Positions 59,742 to 64,000 of a stretch of 64,000 nucleotides of DNA are shown piece by piece. This DNA comes from Tous-C4FEB sp044356555. Its GTDB lineage: Bacteria; Verrucomicrobiota; Verrucomicrobiia; Opitutales; Opitutaceae. The position numbers and the translations under genes were made by a program. Position 1 is the first letter of the stretch; every line of letters starts with the position of its first letter. Below the pieces are notes generated by a model. It searched no databases and was not told the DNA's origin. It was given only the letters and a program-made list of their open reading frames with translations. The stretch covers positions 100,020 to 164,019 of the forward strand of contig JBIKWB010000011.1 of NCBI GenBank assembly GCA_044356555.1, given 5' to 3'.

Positions 59742-60926
59742 ATGAATTTCCTGCTCGTTTTCCTATTGGTCCTCGCGGTCGGGTTCGCTGCGGCGTGGTC
59801 GGCCGAACGCGCGCGGCGGCAAAGAACCGAGGCTGCCCATCGCCGGGAACTCGACGAGCAACGCGCGCACCGCGAAACCGAGCTGCGGGCTCAGACCGAG
59901 CGCACGGTCGCACTCTTCGACCGGATGATCGAAGGATTGATCGTGATCGATGCGGGCGGCCGGATCCGCCTTGCAAACCGCGCGGCGGGCGAGCTGTTCG
60001 GCTTCCCCTCACCGGCCATCGGACGCACGATTCTCGAGGCGACGCGACATCATGAAGTCGCGGCTCTCGCCACCCGTCTGGACCGTGAACCCGAGATTCT
60101 CGGCCACGAACTGAGACTCGAAGCGGTGGAGAATTCAAAGTTTCTCCAGGTCAACGCGCTGGCATTGCGCGACGAGGCGGGCGGGCGGGACGGGGCGATT
60201 TTGGTTTTTCACGACCTCACCCAATTGCGCCAATTGGAGTCGGTGCGCCAAGAGTTCGTCGCAAACGTGAGTCACGAGCTGAGGACGCCGCTCTCGCTGA
60301 TCAAGAGCGCGACGGAAACATTGCTCGACGGCGGCAAAGAAGATGCGGCGGCGCTGACGCGGTTTCTCCAGATCATCGAGAAACACGCCAACCGATTGAC
60401 GCTGCTGATCGATGATTTGCTTATGCTATCGACGCTGGATTCGGGCAACATGCGGCTGAACCTGCAGCCGGTCTCGGTGCGGACCGGGGTGAGCGAGGTG
60501 ATCTCAGATCTGAAGGCACGGGCGAGTTTGCGGGGTGTCGTGGTTGAGAATCTGGTCGCGGCCGCCCTCATCGCCGACGCGGATCCCGATCGGTTACGCC
60601 AGGTCCTTTCGAATCTCATCGAGAATGCAGTGAAGTATGGACGACTCGAAGGTCGGGTGACGGTATCGGCCAAAGTTTTGGAAACGGGTCGGATCGAAAT
60701 TGCCGTCTGCGACGATGGCCCGGGCATATCCGACGAAGCATGTGCCCGGATTTTCGAGCGTTTCTATCGGGCGGACAAGGCGCGGTCGCGTGAGCAAGGT
60801 GGTACCGGCCTCGGGCTCTCGATCGTCAAGCACGTCGTGCAGGCGCACGGCGGGGAAGTGCGGGTCGAAAGCGAATTGGGCTCTGGCTCGACCTTCTTTT
60901 TCACGCTGGCGGCGGCGAAGGCCTGA
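59742..60926 (+). CDS. phoR: Phosphate-regulon sensor histidine kinase PhoR
   Basis: 394 residues. One N-terminal membrane helix (FLLVFLLVLAVGFAAAWSAE), a short charged coiled stretch, a PAS domain (~50-150: FDRMIEGLIVIDAGGRIRLANRAAGELFG), then HisKA with phosphoacceptor His in FVANVSHELRTPLSLI and HATPase with NLIENAVKYG, DDGPGIS and GTGLGLSIVKHV. Single helix without a periplasmic sensor domain is typical of PhoR, which senses through PhoU/Pst. Last gene of the plus-strand pho string. Confidence 0.92.
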   Translation: MNFLLVFLLVLAVGFAAAWSAERARRQRTEAAHRRELDEQRAHRETELRAQTERTVALFDRMIEGLIVIDAGGRIRLANRAAGELFGFPSPAIGRTILEATRHHEVAALATRLDREPEILGHELRLEAVENSKFLQVNALALRDEAGGRDGAILVFHDLTQLRQLESVRQEFVANVSHELRTPLSLIKSATETLLDGGKEDAAALTRFLQIIEKHANRLTLLIDDLLMLSTLDSGNMRLNLQPVSVRTGVSEVISDLKARASLRGVVVENLVAAALIADADPDRLRQVLSNLIENAVKYGRLEGRVTVSAKVLETGRIEIAVCDDGPGISDEACARIFERFYRADKARSREQGGTGLGLSIVKHVVQAHGGEVRVESELGSGSTFFFTLAAAKA

Positions 60927-60991
60927 GGCGGGTGCTGCGTTGAACCTGAAGTAGGGCAGGGTCCCTGATCCGCCCCTTTTGGCACGGCCAC

Positions 60992-61020
60992 AAAAAAGGG
61001 CAGAGTCAAAGACCCTGCCC
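60992..61020 (-). terminator. Rho-independent terminator of the ThuA gene
   Basis: On the minus strand GGGCAGGGTC (61020-61011), loop TTT, GACTCTGCCC (61007-60998) with one mismatch, then six T (60997-60992). It starts 12 bp after the ThuA stop. A further copy of GGGCAGGGTC at 60954-60963 could pair with 61011-61020 in the phoR transcript, giving a bidirectional element. Confidence 0.85.
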
Positions 61021-61032
61021 AATTCAGGACGA

Positions 61033-62004
61033 TTACTTCACCGGCCGGACAGCAGCCCGTTCGGCCGCAAGCTCGCCGGCTTTGGGCGCAGGCAGAGTCA
61101 CGTCGCCGGATGCCACCCACTCGACTCCGCGGGCGAAGGTGACCTGAAAGCCGAGCCCGTTTACCGCCTCAACCCCATGGCCGAGCGTAGTGTGGAAGAC
61201 GCGACCCTTGCCGTAGGGAATTACCATGAGCATCGGTTCATGCTCCTTGGTTCGGTCGGACATCGCTGAGGCAATCACGGTCACGTTCTCGGCGGGACCG
61301 CGCAGGCCGTGGTAGAGTTCGTCTTGGGCATGCAGCCATTTTGCGGGCAGACCTCGCACGATGGGATGATCGGCGCGTGCCTCGACCAGGAACTCGTGCT
61401 GGGGACCGTGACCACCACCGGGGCCGGCCGTCATATCCTTGATCCAACCTTGCGTGCGCAGGCGTAGGTAAGGACCGGATTTTTCGTTGCGTCCGCCCCA
61501 GCCGCCGACGCCGATCATGACATTGTATTCGGGCCACTCCGGAAAGGCGTTATCGGCGGCATGGTAGGAGACGAAGCCGCCGCCATTGCGAACATAGGCT
61601 TCAAACGCGGTGCGCACCTCGGCGGGCCAAGTCTCGCCATTGTAGTTGCTAACCACCGCGGCGTAATCGGCAAACTTGGGCCGCCAAGCTGCCCACTGCG
61701 CAGCGGCGGTGGTATCGTACGTGGCGAGGGCAGCGGCGTGAGCCTTCAGTTTCTCGGGTTGAGCAGCCTTCTGCTCGGGTGTGGCGTTCTTCGGGAGACC
61801 CGGAGGCTTGGGTTTGGCGGCCGGTGAAGTGGAAACATCGACGGTAAAGCGCCCGGTTTGCTCCAGAATTTGTTTCAACATGGGCGAGGTGACGGCCCAC
61901 TGATGATTGTTTTGGCCGTCAAGAATGAGGACCTTGATTTTGGCGGGTGCGGCCTGAAGGGCGGCACCGAGGAGCAGAGCGAGAGCGAAGCGGAGGGATT
62001 TCAT
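61033..62004 (-). CDS. Exported ThuA-domain protein
   Basis: 323 residues from ATG 62004 (MKSLRFALALLLGAALQAAPAKIKVLIL, signal peptide). ThuA (glutamine-amidotransferase-like) fold: VLILDGQNNHQW, YNGETWPAEVRTAFEAYVRNGGGFVSYHAADNAFPEWPEYNVMIGVGGWGGR, then HGPQHEFLV and RVFHTTLGHGV. Secreted ThuA proteins in this phylum usually accompany carbohydrate degradation; the activity is not established. Located 14 bp after the truncated gene upstream, so they form one operon. Confidence 0.88.
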   Translation of the reverse strand: MKSLRFALALLLGAALQAAPAKIKVLILDGQNNHQWAVTSPMLKQILEQTGRFTVDVSTSPAAKPKPPGLPKNATPEQKAAQPEKLKAHAAALATYDTTAAAQWAAWRPKFADYAAVVSNYNGETWPAEVRTAFEAYVRNGGGFVSYHAADNAFPEWPEYNVMIGVGGWGGRNEKSGPYLRLRTQGWIKDMTAGPGGGHGPQHEFLVEARADHPIVRGLPAKWLHAQDELYHGLRGPAENVTVIASAMSDRTKEHEPMLMVIPYGKGRVFHTTLGHGVEAVNGLGFQVTFARGVEWVASGDVTLPAPKAGELAAERAAVRPVK

Positions 62005-62018
62005 GGGGAAAAGAGGAC

Positions 62019-63536
62019 TCAAAATCGTCCGGAGATAAGTGGCCAGAGATCGAAGTCTCGGTCGAGGGTTTTTCCGTCAAACGATTGCATCACCCAGGAG
62101 CCGGCCGGTGCGTAGGGATCAAAGGTGAGGCGGCGACCGTCCGGAAAAACGAACGCGCGGACGAGTTCGGCGGCGGCGGGGTTGGCCCGCAGCAACGAAG
62201 CGAGCAGATCCTCAGCCGAGTCGTGGGCGAAGACGGCGAGCAAGCCGAGTGACGGCGTCGAGTAGACGGCGATCCAGCGGCCGGGAGCGGCGGGGAAGAT
62301 CTGCCACCCGCCACCGGAGGCGCGGGCGCTGAAACGGGCGGGCACGTGCACCGGGCCGGCGGCGCAGGCAAAGTTTTCGTAGACGCCGGTATTGTTCCAA
62401 TGGCGAAAATCGCCGCCTGGTCCACCGAGGTTGAACACCTCGGGCAAAGTCGCGGCGAAGTCGTCGAGGAACAAGGTGATCGGCCGCGCGGCGATGAGGG
62501 AGCGCTCGCCGCGATGCACACCGCCAGCGCTCAGGAGAAACCCGGGGCCTGCGGTGTAGAGCTCGGGCGAGGAGCGGGGACCGTGGCCGAGCCTCACGAA
62601 GTAACCGGGGCCTTTGTCGTGGAGCAATTGGACGACGCGGTCGGGTGGTCGGTAGGGCAAGGCGACGGCGATGATCGCGTGATTGCCGGTATGACCGGGG
62701 ACGATAGGCGCCTCGAATTTGGCTGGAAGGTAGCTCAACCATGTGTGCATGAAAACCGTCTGGTAGCCAAAGGTGAGCGAAGGCGAGGCGGCGTAGCCGT
62801 AGTTTCGGCGGAACGGCGGAAAGTGGCGCAGTCGGTAGCTACCGAGGGCGTAGGCGAAATTGAGCGTGTCGAGGGCGGTGCGGGCGGCGGCTTGCACGGC
62901 TTCGGAGCCGAAGGCCTCGAGGTTGAGCAGCGCGGTGATCGTGTAGGCGATGTAGGGCTGGGAATTGAATTCGTAGAGCCCGTTGACGGCGGGCTCGGTG
63001 AGGACACCGAGCAATTTTCCTTCGAGACCGTTGGCGAGGTTATCGTGGCGGGGCGATGTGCTGCCGTGGGTTTGCAGCCAGCGGTTCTTCAAGTACCGGG
63101 AGCCCTCGGTCATCAGAATGTGATTTTCGGTTTCGCGCACGAGGCCGAGAGTGCGCGGTGCGGTTGTGACAAAATTGCCGCCTTCCTGGGTCAGCAGGAC
63201 TTTCAGCAAATGCTCGCGCGCCGCGGGATAAAGAACAGCCGGGTCGTTGCCGTGGAGCCAGAGGATCATGGTCAACACGGTGAGACTGAAGTCGTAGTCG
63301 CCGCCGGGATTGAGCGCCCACTTGGAACCGACGACGCCGCGGGGCGAAAGAGTTTGAAGGAATGCGTTGGTCTCCGGCAGACGGTCTCGGGTGAGGAAGC
63401 GCGCGAGCAGCACACGGGGAACGTCGTCTTTTCCCTTAGTTGCCCAGTCGGCCAGCGGTTTCGCGGCCCAAAGCTGCAACACTTCTTGGCTTAAGGCGGA
63501 GGCAGGTTGCCAAGCGAGGGTGCGCGCGGTGGGCAC
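62019..63536 (-). CDS. Large protein of unknown family, 5' end missing next to an insertion sequence
   Basis: 505 residues from the first possible start (GTG 63536), but the frame and protein-like sequence continue upstream without a start to 63608, where the transposase stop sits in the same frame. No signal peptide remains although neighbours are exported. The N-terminal two thirds look alpha-helical (helix-rich with YIAYTITALLNLEAFGSEAVQAAARTALDTLNFAYALGSYR), the C-terminal part beta-rich, as in heparinase/alginate-lyase-type polysaccharide lyases, yet I cannot assign a family. ENHILMTEGSRYLKNRW is a striking conserved-looking motif. Probably a pseudogene after IS insertion. Confidence 0.6.
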   Translation of the reverse strand: MPTARTLAWQPASALSQEVLQLWAAKPLADWATKGKDDVPRVLLARFLTRDRLPETNAFLQTLSPRGVVGSKWALNPGGDYDFSLTVLTMILWLHGNDPAVLYPAAREHLLKVLLTQEGGNFVTTAPRTLGLVRETENHILMTEGSRYLKNRWLQTHGSTSPRHDNLANGLEGKLLGVLTEPAVNGLYEFNSQPYIAYTITALLNLEAFGSEAVQAAARTALDTLNFAYALGSYRLRHFPPFRRNYGYAASPSLTFGYQTVFMHTWLSYLPAKFEAPIVPGHTGNHAIIAVALPYRPPDRVVQLLHDKGPGYFVRLGHGPRSSPELYTAGPGFLLSAGGVHRGERSLIAARPITLFLDDFAATLPEVFNLGGPGGDFRHWNNTGVYENFACAAGPVHVPARFSARASGGGWQIFPAAPGRWIAVYSTPSLGLLAVFAHDSAEDLLASLLRANPAAAELVRAFVFPDGRRLTFDPYAPAGSWVMQSFDGKTLDRDFDLWPLISGRF

Positions 63537-63608
63537 AGCAATATTGCCCGGGGGGAGCTGATGGGAGCTGGACCGGGCGGCGCCGAGCAGATTGGTGCTA
63601 AGCCGGAC

Positions 63609-64000
63609 TCATGCAATTGAGGGTAGGATAAGTTGGTGAGGACCGGCTCTGGCGGAGAGAGCGGCAACTGCATCGCAGTGTTCGTCGGCACTCAATTGGC
63701 GCAGGAGAACGTGCCACCAAGCGCGGCGTTGGGGCGTGGCGACGGCGAGCTTGAGGGTGGGTTTGCCGGCGGCGTGGCTGAAGACCGCGGCGCAGGAAAA
63801 CAGGCGCCAGCGCAGGGTGGTCAGTTCCGCGCGTTGAGGTTGACCGAGCCGGCGCTGGAGGCCGACGCAAAGATTGTAGGCGCAGATGGCGAGGTGACAG
63901 GCCGCTTCGGTGGCCCAGAACGAGCGGCAGCACAGGCCCTTCAAGCCAAACTGGGTGCCGAGTTCCTTGATCCGGTTTTCGATGTCGGCCCGGCCGTTGT
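63609..64000 (-). mobile_element. IS1380-type insertion sequence, 3' part of transposase, cut by window edge
   Basis: Minus-strand frame open to the right edge and stopping at 63609. Visible protein: NGRADIENRIKELGTQFGLKG, then CCRSFWATEAACHLAICAYNLC, TLRWRLFSCAAVFSHA and RRAWWHVLLRQL, the C-terminal pattern of DDE transposases of the IS1380 group (catalytic E region and following helices). The upstream catalytic Asp residues lie outside the window. The left end of the element should lie close to 63600, but terminal repeats could not be verified without the other end. Confidence 0.8.

Noticed and set aside
1..64000. CRISPR arrays, rRNA genes, prophage structural genes
   Set aside because: No regularly spaced identical repeats with unique spacers, no rRNA-like sequence and no capsid, portal or terminase frames were seen.

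Overview
The window looks like chromosomal DNA of a high-GC, Gram-negative bacterium, most likely Verrucomicrobiota of the Opitutales/Opitutaceae type. The Gram-negative call rests on WaaA, a TonB receptor, ExbBD, porin and an O-antigen-type ABC exporter. The lineage call is an inference from gene content (SGNH-DUF1080 lipoprotein, ThuA protein, secreted ceramidase-like enzyme, beta-helix protein with a terminal domain I associate with this group) and from many short dispersed repeats built on CACGGAA/CACGAA units. No rRNA or marker phylogeny was available.

Layout. 1-5.1 kb (minus): polysaccharide operon with an asparagine synthase-glycosyltransferase fusion, Wzm-type permease and Wzt-type ATPase (cut by the left edge). 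5.3-8.2 kb: DJ-1-like protein, divergent NAD-epimerase, YbaB, RecR, tRNA-Gly(CCC) and a tiny Cys-rich exported protein. 8.3-12.3 kb (minus): three exported hydrolases. 12.3-19.4 kb: an accessory island with a zeta-like kinase unit whose genes overlap by GTGA, a relic RelB/RelE-like pair between ~105-bp direct repeats, a nuclease-toxin-like gene with three DUF2283 genes, and an MmeI-like single-chain restriction-modification enzyme. 19.7-26.2 kb (minus): SGNH/DUF1080 lipoprotein, then a sugar-acid cluster (KDG-kinase-like, Ldh2-like, 2-hydroxyacid dehydrogenase, LysR). 26.6-30.9 kb (plus): leuC, leuD, exbB, exbD, SDR. 31-35.2 kb (minus): HDAC11-like deacetylase and M16 protease. 35.4 kb: waaA, facing a DUF1275 gene. 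37.4-41.8 kb (minus): glycolipid cluster (GT4, MGD-synthase-like GT, lipid kinase, PlcP/LpxH-like phosphoesterase). 41.9-44.6 kb: SNF2 helicase.

45-61 kb is a phosphate-starvation region: a TonB receptor and a beta-helix exported protein, then porin-pstS-pstS-pstC-pstA-pstB-phoU-phoB-phoR. Upstream of the TonB receptor are three GTGAC units spaced exactly 11 bp, and upstream of the porin two GTGAC units 22 bp apart. This is the spacing expected of PhoB sites, so both transcription units probably belong to one Pho regulon. Porin and TonB receptor would bring phosphate or a P-ester across the outer membrane, PstS captures it, PstCAB imports it, and PhoU/PhoR/PhoB sense it. The glycolipid cluster could be the membrane-lipid side of the same response, but I found no Pho-type repeat in front of it.

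61-64 kb (minus): a ThuA-domain protein, a large protein whose 5' end is missing, and the 3' part of an IS1380-type transposase running off the right edge. The insertion sequence probably removed the start of that gene.
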